A stretch of 64,000 bases of DNA, from positions 7,564,001-7,628,000 of the forward strand of contig CM056874.1 in the NCBI GenBank assembly GCA_029876055.1. The letters run 5' to 3'. The notes below the pieces were generated by a model that worked only from the letters and a program-made list of their open reading frames with translations, was not told the origin of the DNA and made no database searches. This document shows, in pieces, positions 36,005 through 48,569 of this stretch (its first letter is position 1; the number at the start of each line of letters is the position of its first letter). The translations under genes were made by a program, and so were the position numbers. Source of the DNA: Madurella fahalii. Its lineage: Eukaryota > Ascomycota > Sordariomycetes > Sordariales.

Positions 36005-37799
36005 GTAGCTTGTTGATATTCCATGGTGTTGTTCTATTCCCTATTGCTGGATGGCTTTGGCGATGGCCGTGTTGAACATTGGTTAAGCAAAGACTGTCAA
36101 AGCAGTTGAGCGCAGCACCACCTCACGGCAATTCTGGGCATATGATGGGCGATTATTAGAAGTTGATCAAGGATTAGGGCAGGGAATGCCACAGGTAGAC
36201 TTTTTTTTCGGCGCCGAGAGGGAGCCGGGCAAATGCGGGAAGCGGTTTGACAAGAAACGACACCAGGGAAGGAAACCTGCCCTCCCGCCCGCTCATGGTC
36301 GCGGGAGTTCTTGGTCGTTGGATGATGGTTAGCCATCGAGTTCTCACAGGAACTAAATACAATGGACCTGTGTTTTGAGATGCCTTGCATGCGATTGATT
36401 GGGGTTGCGGTGGGTGACTTGACCCTTGGCTTACACCCGAAAGGTTGGTTGTCGTCCATAATATCAAGACAGCAATGCAGGGTTTAGAATTGTTGGCCGC
36501 GCGATTCCAGGACCGCTAGCACAGAAAGGGCTGCCAAACACAGGCAGATCTGCTCCTGGAGGGTATGCTTTGCCTTCCGTCCTTGAGGCCAGTTGTTGAC
36601 GGTGAAAACGGACATGGGATGAAAGTCGGGATCAGCTGCCCAAATCCGGCGGGTGTCGTATGACGTAAGAGGGTTTTGAGCGCCTGGTTGCTGGGGACTG
36701 AGTGATCATTCCTGGAGCGACGAATAGTAATGCCGCTTGCTTTTACCTGGCAATAGGGAGGGGAACCTCGACGGCAAGCCCATCGTTCAGTTTGAATTTT
36801 GCCGGCGAAGGTAGGCAGGGGAGGCATGCACGCGGGTCCACGGTACCCTGGGCTTGAGTGGGGGGGTTGAGGATCTTCGATGCGCTTGCCGACCTCTGCA
36901 AAGCTGTCGCTGACCCAGCAGCACAGAACTGGGACGTGCAGAAGATCCCTTAGACCAGCTCGTTTCGCAGTAGTTACCTTTACCATGTCTTCATCTTGGG
37001 ATTTAAGCTGGCGCCAGAATGCGGGAGCCTGTCGTTTCAGGCTTTACACGTCCAGAGGTAACCGTTGAATACGATGTACAATACAGTTGCATGACAAGGG
37101 TACGGCTACGTCCTACTGTGAACAAGGCCAAGTGGGGCTGCGTTTTCGCCAGCCAGATTGTTACTGTTTTGTGCCTTATTTTCCAGGCATTAAGCGCGTC
37201 CCGGGCGAGAGGCGTGCAGCTTCTTTGACAGTGGACACCGAGAATCGAGTATCCATCGCTATTCCTGTACCTAACTTGGCGACCGCAACGGCGCACATCG
37301 CATTTTGTTTGGCGAAGAAAGCGACCCTTCCCGAACGGTTGTCCGGAGGCGAGCAACGTGCGTACCCGGCTTTCTTCGTCGCGCAGCTGCACCCGGCGCA
37401 CATGCACCGATTCCCAGAAGAGACGACCAGCGCAAGCGGTGCGATCGCCCATCAACCCCGGCCAGGCCCAACTCTGGGTCGTGCTCGGCGTGGGTGTCGC
37501 GCCCTCCCGCCTACCATTGTAGTGCTCTCTTTTCAATAGGAACCGTCACGGCAGCGACCGACGGACCGACCGACCGACCGCACTTCGCTCTTCGGGCTTT
37601 CCGAATTCTGCACTGGGTGCCGCCCTCCGACGATTTCTTCAAAGCCGCGATTCCCTGGGGGCCACCAAATCTTCAGAACTACGATATCTTTAGAACCTTC
37701 ACCTCGCTGTGACGGGCCGTTGTGTCGGTCTGGACAGGCTGACCGAATAGGTCGGCAGCGCCGCAGAGAGGCTCGCGCAGCGAAGCGGGCGCATTCAAA
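36005..37799. other. Intergenic, 1.8 kb
   Basis: It contains the 3' flank of G6PDH and the promoter of the Mediator gene. A GACC tetranucleotide run lies at about 37555-37580. I see no gene; the largest open frames (36516-36986 on minus, 37003-37536 on minus) show no domain. Confidence 0.5.
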
Positions 37800-40700
37800 A
37801 TGGAGAACGGGATACATAACGGCGCGCGGACCAACCATGATAGAGACTTGTGGACGAACGGCGCCAGGGACGGAGCCTCGGCCGCCGAGCGGGAGCCCTC
37901 GCCTAAGGGCAAGGGAATGGAGAAGGTTAGCGATGCGTCAGCCATGGATGTTGACAGCGATCGGAAGGGCCCACCGGTCCCCAAGATAGACGAACTCCCC
38001 GACGAGCTACAACACATAACGACCGGCATATTGCCATTAGATCTAATTCTCAAAAGGCTGGCGCAGTACTCCCATGCGACGCTCCAGGACCAGATCCTCA
38101 CGCTGGCGTCGAAACCTCTGCCGCAGAATCTTGCGAACGGGAATGCCAACTATCAGTCAACCGGGGCCGAGGACACGTCGCCCGAGAGCTTAGAGAAGAA
38201 ACTTATTCTTCTCAACTCCATCCAGGAGCTGCACACAAAATGGGTGAAAACCCTGGTGCTCACTGAATGGAGCAAAAAGGCGGACCAAGTCGGCAAGCTC
38301 ATCGACATCAGAAGCCACCTCATATCTAAGCTGGAGCTGTTCAACGGCGCGTTTTGGGACATGGTCAAGACAAAACAAGATTTGCTCTGGGCCAAGGTTC
38401 CGAGCCCGGACTTGAAGACCGCTTTGGAGGTTCTCGCCACCGGAGAGGTTTCATGGATGCCCGACGTAAGTTGCGGATGAAGGGCGTCGGCCTAGCGTAC
38501 GTGCTAACATGCCTGCAGCTTGGCTACTTGGAGCCCCCGCCTCTGTCGCTTGAGGAAAAGGAGGCATGGCTCCACGAGATCAACGTTCACTTGGCCGCGA
38601 GACTCCAACTTCACGAATGGGAGAAGATCCCGGACCCGTTCAGGGATTATACCATCGCCTCGGGCAGGGTGACGTTCAGAGTGGACGGCGAGTTCGAAGT
38701 TGATCTGACCATAGGCGACGAGGATTTTGAATCCCAGTTCTGGTTCATCGACTTCAGATGCCTCTTCAGGCCCGCCCCTTCAGGGCTGTCAGACCGTGTC
38801 CGGGCGTTTATGGAACGCAAAGTCAACGAGGCGCTGGCGGCCGAAGGGTTGCTTGGCTGCTACAAGTACCTGCATGAATTCACACTGACTGCGAAAATTG
38901 GCGAATTCGCTCGCCAGGCAGTGGAGCTGAGCACGGCGAGATGGGTTGACACGCTCAAAATCGAGCGACTCGATCGCGCCATGTCCATTCAATACTGGCT
39001 GAATCGCCCCCACTCTCAGGGGACAAAGAGTTGGATCATACTGGGGGTGAATAGTGGCAAGGGCCCCGATGGAGTACAAACCCCGCAGTCGCCCAGCCAC
39101 CTTAGCTTGCGTTGGTTCCGCGACAGCAAGGAAGTCAAAGATGTCGACGTTCCATTCGATGTCGACACGATATCCACCGAAAACTTGTTGACGGCGGTAA
39201 TCGCGCGGCATATCGAGCATCTGCTCTCGTCGATGTACAACACTCTGTTGGGCAAGCCCCGGTTCGCTCAGCGGCAGGCAAGATTAGCCTTGAATATTTC
39301 TGAGGACGAAGCTATCGGTTCGTCCCTGAGTATGCAGCTGCTCGGTGAGGAGAATGTCACGGTCCAGGTCGAACCGTTCACAGGCGCTTTCGTCTTACTT
39401 CCGCGGGCTGCCGTTGTCGCCGAGGGCCAGAGAAAGTTTAATTCCATGTCGAATCCAGCCGAGGAGGGTGCGGTTGCTCTAGAGCAGCTCAGGTGGATCT
39501 ACACTATGAAGGACCTGCACAGTCGGGGCAAGCTTGTGGGCTGGACCGCGCTCCGGCCTCCTGTGTCAGCGGAGGAGCTGAAGAGCATTGTCTACTCTGT
39601 TGCGCCATCCTCACGCGAGGCTTTCCAAGCGGTGTGGATGAGGTATGCCGACTGGGACCCCCGGTGGTTTGTCATGTTGAGCATGAGCCTCAGCGGAGAC
39701 CACTGGTGGCTTATCGAACTGTAAGCCCTGACCGTTGCCTGGTGCATGGATTCGTCGTCACGCTAACACCTCTCTAGATCGGGGCCTTCCAACTCAGGCC
39801 CTTCCAACTCAGGCCCTTCCAACTCAGGCCCTCCGGGCTCGGGGCTGAGGCAAACGATAACGGGCGGCCGTATAAAGATGTTCGCGAAAATACCCGTGCC
39901 ATCAAGCCAGCTCAGCCTCTCGGATTCCTTCTTCGAAACTGTGGCCGAGTTCGGTGCGACAATCATCTTCCAGGCTAATGATCTTCGCGAGCTCCACAGC
40001 AATGGTTTGTCACACACCAGCAAGGAGAATATGGGGTCAAGTCTACCTCTCCCCTTCACCCTTCAGACGATACACACGCGGCTGTCAGAGATGCTTCAGC
40101 GTCGGTCAGGCTCTAGGCCCTCATTTCTCAGCACCTGGGCACATGAGGTTATCTCGATCGACTTTAGAGGGCTGGGCCCGTCGGAAGAAGTCGCGACGGC
40201 CCGCGCCGATTCGCTTCCGAGGCGAGAGATGCGAGTCACGGGCATTTCGGAGGCTAGGATTACTGTCACCAACCGAGCCAAGTTCCAATTCATCAAGGGT
40301 GACCTCGACCACGACGTGTTTTATAACCATCGGATCGGCGAGTTCACATTTCGACTTCGGGTACCGATGGGTACCCCTTCGGTTAATCTGCTAATGGCAC
40401 GGCTTCAAGCTCTGGAGCGCGTGCTTGATTTCGTTGACGCTATTCGTCGGGCTGGCAAAGCCGTGGTGCCGGAGAGCGTCACGCTCCGCGAGGTGGTATT
40501 CACCTATGGAGGCACGCAAGACCAACGGCCATGGAAAGTGCGGCTCGATCTCGCCAGAGAGCAACGGGTCAATGTTGTTCTCGAAAAGGGCAATCCTCAC
40601 CTCCGAATAATAGATTACCTGCGGACGCTGGCAAACTCGACGAAGTTCGAGGAATTGCCGCTGTGGCTTAACTTCACGCTCCCGTTATGCCGAGCGCTGG

Positions 40701-41155
40701 AGCGGCTAGAAGACTCCTGGGAGAACGTCGTCACCCGCGGGCAAGGGTCGTGCTATGTCTTCCATAGCTCTCTGGGCTGGGCCGGGGTCCGTTTCATACT
40801 TCCGCCCAACCAGGCCCGACGGGTTCTCAATCTGGTCATTAAAGCGCGCAAACGAAGAGGGCAGCCCATGTGGCATGTCTATCGCTCCGACAACGACCCG
40901 AACGCGAAGAATGAAAACGACGAGTTCAACAGGGTGTTGAAACAGCGTGTTTGGTCGGCCAGCGGCGATGGCTTCAAGGGCTTGTCGACCGGCGCCCAGG
41001 CCTGTCCGGAACAGGGCATCGAGAATCTGATGGCGCTCGTCAGCGAGTCGATTCTGTCTATGGTCGGGGCACCGCCCCTGCGGCTGCAGCACCAGCAGCC
41101 TCAGCCGCAACAGGCCATACCCGTACAGCAAAGGGGTGCATGGGCGCACGCATAA
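37800..41155 (+). CDS. MED14: Mediator complex subunit 14 (Rgr1)
   Basis: Exons 37800-38465, 38519-39720 and 39778-41155 give 1081 aa. Med14 is the backbone subunit linking the head, middle and tail of Mediator, the coactivator bridging activators and RNA polymerase II. The N-terminal 60 residues are disordered. The Med14 family block starts at about 60 with PDELQHITTGILPLDLILKRLAQ, continues through KKLILLNSIQELHTKWVKTL and LDIRSHL-type helices, and includes GYLEPPPLSLEEKEAWL at the exon 1/2 joint. Exon 3 opens with three tandem PSNSG units in a linker. The C-terminus is Gln/Pro-rich. Introns are 53 and 57 nt, GT-AG, frame kept. The start at 37800 gives MENGIHNGAR, with no better upstream ATG. 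Confidence 0.93.
39785..39829 (+). repeat. Three 15-bp tandem units within MED14
   Basis: The unit CCTTCCAACTCAGGC occurs three times head to tail, in frame, encoding PSNSG three times in a linker at the start of exon 3. The identical copies suggest a recent expansion. Confidence 0.9.
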
Positions 41156-41809
41156 CACAGCAGAGCGCCATGGCAGCCAGAACAATCTAGATATTATCTG
41201 GCCGGCCGGCAGGATATGGGGGAACGCCGATATGACGCACGACACAGAATAGCGTACTCTTAATGAAATAGCGCAGCTTTTTAAACAACCCGAGCTGGAG
41301 ATCAAATAGCGTCTGCTTGGTGACTTACTCTTGAGGCTTCGTAGCTGGCCCGTTCTATTTTATGCATTCTGGTACCGGAACTACACTGCCAGGGCTAGCG
41401 GCGGGTACATCAAGCCGCAAGGGGGTAAGCAAGCGGCATGGAGGGACCTAGATGATGCGGGGTGAAATTAATACATTACGATCCTGCTTGCTGGTGTTCG
41501 GCGGCAGTCGGAACAGCGGGTGCAGCTATGCGCCACACTGATGCCTGCGGCAACCGAATGCCGAAGATACAAACACCACAAGATCGCAAAGCGGTGCGAG
41601 TTCAGCTTTTTGACAGGAACCGTTGAACCTCTCTTTCTGTGTCAAAGCAACGTTACTATCAACGCTACCATCAACGCTACCATCAAACGTTACCATGGCT
41701 GGGGCGCCGAGCATAGATGTGTATGTGCACCCTGCACCCGATCTACGGCGTAGCTAGCAAACATTAAGTCGACCTTAGAGGTGATGTTTGTGGCTCGGGA
41801 TCATCTCCC
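41156..41809. other. Intergenic between MED14 and the HET-domain remnant
   Basis: 654 bases with no gene. A 12-base unit (CATCAACGCTAC and variants) repeats about three times at 41657-41693. Confidence 0.5.
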
Positions 41810-44366
41810 ATGCCAAGCAGCGCCTATGTGACCGCGGAGGATATTGATCTGATTCGCGACGCCGTCGGCTCGCCATCAACGGAGGATGAGTACGTCAAGA
41901 GACTGAAGGATTCAGCTAGGAGATGGACTAGCATCGAGGCTAGAGTGAGCTGTGTTGTGTTTACACTAAGTTATAGCCACGCTGAAAGCGCTACAGGTCG
42001 ATATCAACAGGTTCCTCAGCGGCCAAGACACAGTGTCGATCATGCGGAGACTGGCCAGAGAGGATCTCGGGGAAAGTGCAACGGCAGAGGAGATCGAAGC
42101 GTATGTTAACTGTCGTCGTATGAGGGTCATTCCGATTAAGCATGACGAGCCTCCAGCATTTCAGCCGCACTTAACCATCAAGATGCCCGCGGGCGTCCCT
42201 TTCAATTTTGCCCTTGGAGGTTCCGGATCCGCCGTCCATTCCGACCGCGGAGAGCGTGCAGCATGACCAAGCAACCCGAGATGCGCCATTCGTATACGAC
42301 ACCCTGGCTACGAGGCATATACGGTTGCTCCGCCATGTGCCGTCCATCTCGCATGGGGTCCCTCATTTGACCATCGAGTCCTACCCGCTGGACCAGGCTC
42401 CCAAGTTCTCGGCGCTCTCGTACACCTGGGGCTCCCCGCCCCTCTGGCACGCCATGATATTCTGTAATGGCCGGCACAAGCACATTACCAGAAACCTCTA
42501 TCACGCACTCGGGAGGATATTCGGCTGGAGAGATGACATCTACCTCTGGGCAGACGGCCTTTGTATCAATCAGGAGGATATCCTCGAGCGTAACCAGCAG
42601 GTCCGGCTGATGGGAGAGATTTACACTCGAGCTGAGCGTACGGTCGCGTACTTAGGCGAACCGCTCCACGAGGATACTGCCGAAGATGCCGTCGCCGATC
42701 TGGATGAGGTCCCTTTGGCCCTCATGCAGTGCCTTACTAGGATCTGGGAGAAGGCGGGCCCCGACAGACCGGATCAGCGATCGGACGAAGACTGGGAAAT
42801 GCTGTACATCCCTGGAATGGAGTCCAATGGCATGGATTCTGACTCTACGCGGAAATGGTTCTCCGTTCTGGCGCTGTGCTGGCAAGCTTGGTTTACTCGG
42901 GCGTGGGTGCTCCAAGAAGTTGCGCTTGCGAGGGATGTGATGGTGTTCTACGGATCGGCCATCAAACACACTGGAGTGCTTAGCTCAGTTTTGGACCCTC
43001 TCAACTAGTCGTGATCTCCCCCCGCCCTGCGATACGGCCTGATTGCGGATTACAAAGGTTTGGTTGAGAACACGTCCCTGCTAGATGTTTTTACGGAGCT
43101 GAGGGCTGCCAGAGCACAGGAGGTTGCCAGCAACGGCCAAGCACCAAGGGTAAACTTCGCGCTCCCGGACCTACACAGCAAATCCCAAACGCTTCTGAGA
43201 CTCTTGAAAAAGACTCGTCGCGCTGCCGCCACAGACAGCCGGGACAAAGTGTACTCTCTCATGTCGCTCGCTACGGATATGCCATCGCTTGAGCTATCTC
43301 CCGACTATTCGTCTGAGAACAGTGTTCCACGGCTCTAGTCTACCGCCACGTCGCAGAAGCATACATCCGAAACGGCTACGGGGTCGATATCCTATACCAG
43401 GCGGGCCTGCCGCGTTCCGCCCACGTTGATGGCCTTCCATCGTGGATCCCCGACTGGAGCGCACAAGCACGGCGACCGCTGGATGAGAGCCAATACCAAT
43501 GCATGAAGGATACCGTCTCCGACATGTGCCTATCCCGGCCCACGCAATCCCTCATCGTCCACGGCGCTGTTATCGACTCGCTATTCTTCCCTACATACCG
43601 CGTCAATTTCGAGCAGCGGCCCGAGATCAGCAACCTCCTGACGAGCCCGCGCAGAACCTGGTTTTCAGAGTTCAGCGAATTAGGAGTACCTGCCGACAGC
43701 ATACCCTATTGTCATCACGGATGGAATGCCGCTTTCCAAATCATCCATGGCGCCGAAAGGGCCGCCATCGGGTTACTAGGCGAGCGTTACCACGCGGGCG
43801 AACAGGTGCGGCACGTAGTATGGCGCACCTTGGTAGCAGATACGCACTGGTGGAGCGGCGGCGACGGCCGCCGTGACAAGGCTGCTCACGACGCCTACAC
43901 CAGGTTTGTCAAACCCCCCACCATTTTCTCCTCCCTCCCCGCCTTCAACATGGAATTCTTCCAGGAGACGTGGCCGCTAGTAGCAGCAGTCATGAACAGT
44001 GTCCAGGGGCACTGCTTCTCGCTGACGGCGTGCGGGCGCATGGGTCTGTTCCCCAACGAGGTGCGGATGGGCGACCTGATCGCCGTCGTGGCCGGCTCCC
44101 GCGTGCCGTTCGTCATCAGGCCGCGGCCCGACGGCAAGTCCTACAGGCTGGTAGGCCCCTGCTACGTCCACGGCATGATGAACGGGGAGCTGCTGCGTCG
44201 ACGCCGCGAAAACGGCCGCCCGGCTCCGAGGGACGGCGAGGGGCGGCCTTATAAGGTGAAACTCTGGCCTTGGCTGCGGAGATTGATGGAGAAGGCGAAG
44301 CCGAGGCGGCATTTCGATCCCGATGTCTGTCTGGAAGCGGAGTGGAAGGCGTTGTGTCTCGCTTAG
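41810..44366 (+). pseudogene. Broken heterokaryon-incompatibility (HET) domain gene
   Basis: Probable exons 41810-41944, 41997-42100 and from 42183 onward. The HET domain is clear: RHIRLLRHV, KFSALSYTWGSP, NGRHKHITRNLYHAL, LWADGLCINQEDILERNQQVRLMG, then TRAWVLQEVALARD. HET proteins trigger cell death or growth arrest when incompatible hyphae fuse. Two in-frame stops, TAG and TGA, separated by one codon occur at 43006-43014. The same frame then continues with family-like sequence (SRDKVYSLMSLATDM) to a stop at 43336-43338. Family-like sequence resumes in another frame from about 43317 (LVYRHVAEAYIRNGYGVDIL, then WIPDWSA) to 44366. I found no splice pair that removes both faults while keeping the conserved blocks. 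Either it is a decayed gene, or there are assembly errors. Confidence 0.8.
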
Positions 44367-45015
44367 GCAGTGCCGCACCTGTTGGAATTTGGGGTTTGTG
44401 TCACCTCGTCCTCGTTCCTGCTGTGCTTTGGTCTTCTTCGTTCTCAAGGAACATCTTTCCCGATGTGTTTGCATACAGTAGAAACTTCATTAGCCCTTGA
44501 ATTTCTTGGGGCTGATTTCAAATGGCTGGGGCTAGCGGTGGATTCCGGGCCGTCGAACGCAAGGGGTCTTGAATCACGCGACACGTATTCTCATCTTGTC
44601 ATGTTAATTAGCATTTCCCCATAGAGCCATTATCGCTTGGTGACTGGGCAACATTTGCAAGGCCCTCGGGATGGGGAGGTAGAACTGTAAGTCGATAATT
44701 AAATGCAGGACTCTGGTTAAAACCATAGTAACATAAATTTGTTTACTAGAAATATGCTGACTAGAACCATAAGTTATACGCTATTGAGGTGGACCTCTAG
44801 TAACGTGCTATGCCAGAAAATGTCCGACTGGCCCTGTCAGCAGAGGCGGACGATACCGTCTTACCATCGGAGACTTCGTTCACATTGCAGGGACCTTGTT
44901 TTAAGCAGCTGGTGACTTGTGGATTGCTATACGCCACTATACGGAGTTTCACGAGAAACATCCACAAAGAGACCACTTAGTAATACCCACTCTGTCGTGT
45001 CCTTTAGAATCCATA
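44367..45015. other. AT-richer intergenic between convergent genes
   Basis: 649 bases, locally AT-rich at about 44690-44790. No gene or inverted repeat of note. Confidence 0.5.
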
Positions 45016-46040
45016 CTAATCCCTCGGCGGCGCCGCGTACGACTCTGCTGCGTGTGGCGCTCGCCAATGACCACCATGTGCAGCTTCGTATGACGCGGAT
45101 ATCGTGGTCACATCCGCTGGCGCGTTTACCTCGACCACGGGCCCCCCGCTCAGCTCGGCTGGCGACTTTCCGTGTTTACCGGCATCCGACTCGATGGCCT
45201 GCTTATTCTCTCCGCTTGTGCCCAGCTCGGCCAGGCCCGCATGATCAGAATTGGTGTTGGTAGTGCCACCTCTCGTGCCCGCCGCTTTACCCTGGCGGTA
45301 GAAGAAGTAAGCTATCGCCGCAATAAGGGCGATAGCGCTGACTGCAGCTCCTGCTCCTATTCCAGCCGCTGCGCCGGTGCTGAGACCGCCGGCGCTCTCG
45401 GCGGCTGGCGGTGGCGTGTTTGAGTTGGATCCTCCGGTATTCTCGCCAGCAGCCGGTGGCGTGCTTAAGCTGGGTACACTCTGTGTGCTGCTTGATGGTG
45501 CCACCGCCACCGTTGTCGGAATGGGCTCGGCATTCCCGACCGATGATGAAGCTACAATCTATCGAACCAGATTCAGTCTTCCTCCCTAACACGGTGCCGC
45601 ATCCCAGATAAGACTCACGACGTCTCTTATTTGAAAGGAAAGAGAGTATATTGGCTCATCGGTCGAATCAATGATCCGAATGGCGTAGAGCTCAAAAGGC
45701 GGTAGCGAGGTCGGTTTCCAGGTGTACGATGTTCCGTGAGCACTCCCTATCAAAGATGGCGCCGTGTTAATAGTGTGCGAATATCGGTCCAGCTAGGTTT
45801 GGTGCCCGTGACAGAGTCTCAAGTCTCAGCTTGCCTATGATCATCTGCACGGGTGCCAGAGCGCCGCCGGTTGGGGTCACCAATTAGTGTGATGTCGACC
45901 GGTCCGATGGCGTCGGTCCATGTAATGGTGAACGGCGACCGGAGCTTGATGTTGTAGTCCTCGTTGGTGAGATTGACTGCCAAGCACGGCGGAACGAGGG
46001 ACGCGGTCGCCAGGACCTGGTATAGCTGTGACGGCCTCAT
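45016..46040 (-). pseudogene. Kre9/Knh1-like single-span membrane protein, apparent frameshift
   Basis: Exons 46040-45835, 45746-45619 and 45558-45016, about 291 aa if the reading frame is shifted by one base near 45861-45872. The start MRPSQLYQVLATASLVPPCLA is a signal peptide. The ectodomain (SPFTITWTDAIGPVDITLIGDPN, then GTSYTWKPTSLPPFELYAIRI and YSLSFQIRD) matches the Ser-Thr-rich GPI-anchored/Kre9 domain family linked to beta-glucan assembly. A Ser/Pro-rich stalk, one span (GAAVSAIALIAAIAYFFY) and a cytoplasmic tail follow. Between GDPN and APVQMIIG the frame must change by one base. Intron 1 appears to use a GC donor (GCAAGC at 45834-45829); intron 2 is GT-AG. It may be a true gene with a sequence error, or a recent pseudogene. 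It resembles the cupredoxin protein at 46-1190 in overall layout. Confidence 0.68.
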
Positions 46041-48569
46041 GGCAGGCGACAAAAAGTCAGCGAGCAACAGGGTGGAGTGGACAGATGCCAGCCATCTCTT
46101 CATCAGTCTTTGAATACCAACTTTACGTGTGGGCCCAGCCTTGCGTGACTCAAAACAAGCCCTGGCCACCCTCATTTCGCCTACGCCAGCCACAACACCA
46201 TAGATATCATCCTCAACAGATATTCACCGAGGCCGTAACAGTGATTGGCCAGGGTTTCTGCCAGGTCCAACCCAATGATAGTAAAGACCTAATTTCCCGC
46301 TCTTGAGTTCTTCAGCCACTTCGTCACTCTTCTAGTAATTTCTATAGAAAGGAGCCTCTATTGAAAACCTCTCTTTTTCCACTAGCATTGTCAAATGTAA
46401 CCTCGCCACAAACCTTCCATGGAACCGCCAACAGCTCAGCCAATCTTAACCCTGGGCCCAGCCCTGACCCGACTCTCGAGTCTTGTTGCCGTTCTCGTAC
46501 CCTCAACGCCCTAAAAATTAGTAGCTAATTCGCCAACTTTACTCGGGGCCAAAGGATGGAAATCAGAGCCTTGCGTACCTAGGCAAAGTGATCGTACAGG
46601 TAAATTGCTCAAAATACGCCCTACTTCTCCTGACAGGTCTAACTTGCCAATATTGGCCCGCTTCTGCCTAGGGAAAACTGCAGCGGTAAGTTTGCAATTG
46701 GGGAGGAAGAAAAGGACGAGGTACATCGATACATCGCTTGGGCCAACTTTGTTACGGGGTTTGGTTGCGGTCCCGTAACTGGTGACCTCGATGGCGTCGG
46801 CCTTGACGCTGAGGTAGACACTTCATAAATCCTGACATGATGTGTGCACGAAGTAAGAGAAGATGGATTGATTTTTTGAAGGTCCTCTGAGGATGAGTCT
46901 ATGGGATCTTTATAGAAGTAAGTGGTGACCCCTGGGCCGTCATCCCTGACGGGACACGGGCCCAAGCACTACGGAGCACCACTGGCCCTTATCACATGAC
47001 AGCCTTGCGTTCCCTCAGCTACCAACGGCGTGTACGACCACGACGGGTCAAGCGAACCACCAGGAACAGATCAGGGCGCAATGTCTGGACCAGATACTGC
47101 CTTGCCTTACACCCTCGCCCAGAACATTGGGAGACCATACTCTTCTCTACGAAACTCAGGCCGCAAATGACCCAGTATAGAAGAAATGGGTAACAATATA
47201 CGACACTGAGGATCTAGAGAGCTGTTACGGGCCAAGCGCGCCTTGGCGTGCTTGCACGTGACATGACCCCCCTCGTTACTCGGGATGACTTACGAAGCGG
47301 TCATCCTGCACTTTAGCTAGAAAAATGAACAGACTTAACCACACTTTTAATGCTCATGCTAGAGTTCATGAAGTGTCCGCCACAGGGCTGTCAAGCTTAG
47401 CCCCCTTGTAGTCTCGCCTACAAGTAGGCAAATACTTGTAGCAAGAGCTTCACTTTACTCCGAAAGACAACCGAAAGGATGGATGTTCGAAGGTTCCTTT
47501 ATAGGGCGTATAATAGGACCATCCTTTATTTGGCTAAAGGAGTACAGCAGCACTATAGCCGAAAAGTATATCACCCACATCCTTCCATTAGTTCTGAGTT
47601 TCCATCAATAAAGCGTATGTCAGGACCAAGCTATCTATTTCCAATACAACAATGCTCTATCTTATAGAACCCGGGCTGCTTAGGACACTCCTAGTACGGC
47701 AGGGATCGCCTTTATACTGCTGCTACGTGTGCTGGGCATAACATTTAGCACCCAGCAATGGTGAAGCTACGGGACCTAGGCGGACGGATTCTCGAACGCT
47801 TGCTTCACCCTCAAGACGCGGGAACGTCGAGAGTCAGAAACCCGCGCACGTCTGAACACAAATCAGAGCAATCAGACAAGCACAGCATCACATGGGCTGT
47901 TGCGAACCATTGAACTTTGGAACGAGCCAGGAGAACGAGTCAGGAGAAGCTCCGTTGAGGCCCCTGCGTGTCCCTTGCCATTGAGGATTGCGGGAGGAAG
48001 AAGAAGAAGAAGAGCTGGCTTTTCTAGTTATCAGCCACCAGCTAACAACCAGAACGTACACGTTATCTATATCATCTTATCAAACAAACATCTGTAATCT
48101 CTAGACCGTCCTGAATGCTTCGTCTCCCTTGAAAGCCTTGACTACATTGTATCCGGAGATTTGCTACAATGCATAGTATTGGAAAAGAGGTCTTTTCCGA
48201 CGCAATACGCTGCGTGGATATGCACTGTGAAATCGTCTGACTACAAAAGAGGATGGGATAATTAAGCGACGCCAAGTCTCTTTAAGATTTTAGTCTACGT
48301 TGGACGGGATAATTACGTTGCCTCTTTTGCGAGGACGCATGGTATGGGTACTATTGAAGCCACTCGATTCCACAGTCATTGAATCGCCCGCCGTCGCCTT
48401 ATCCCGTCTAAGGCGGCGTCCATCCGTCTAATCTGGTTATACCACAGTTGCGTCTATTTTTCGTCTTCGCGAAGCCGATAAAGATACAAGCGCACGCTCA
48501 CAGCCGTTACGCAGTGGTACAGAACATAGTACCCTTGCTCCGCCACCATCCTCACCATCTTCACCTTCA
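46041..48569. other. Intergenic, 2.5 kb, AT-richer
   Basis: No gene recognised. The stretch has weaker GC content than its neighbours. It includes a short hairpin (CTTGTAG / CTACAAG) at 47405-47424 and a GAA run at about 47998-48013. An ORF at 47479-47667 has no domain. Confidence 0.45.

Noticed and set aside
41156..46040. A HET-centred incompatibility or defence island
   Set aside because: Only one broken HET gene is present, and its neighbours (Mediator subunit, Kre9-like protein) are unrelated; there is no NLR or second partner gene.
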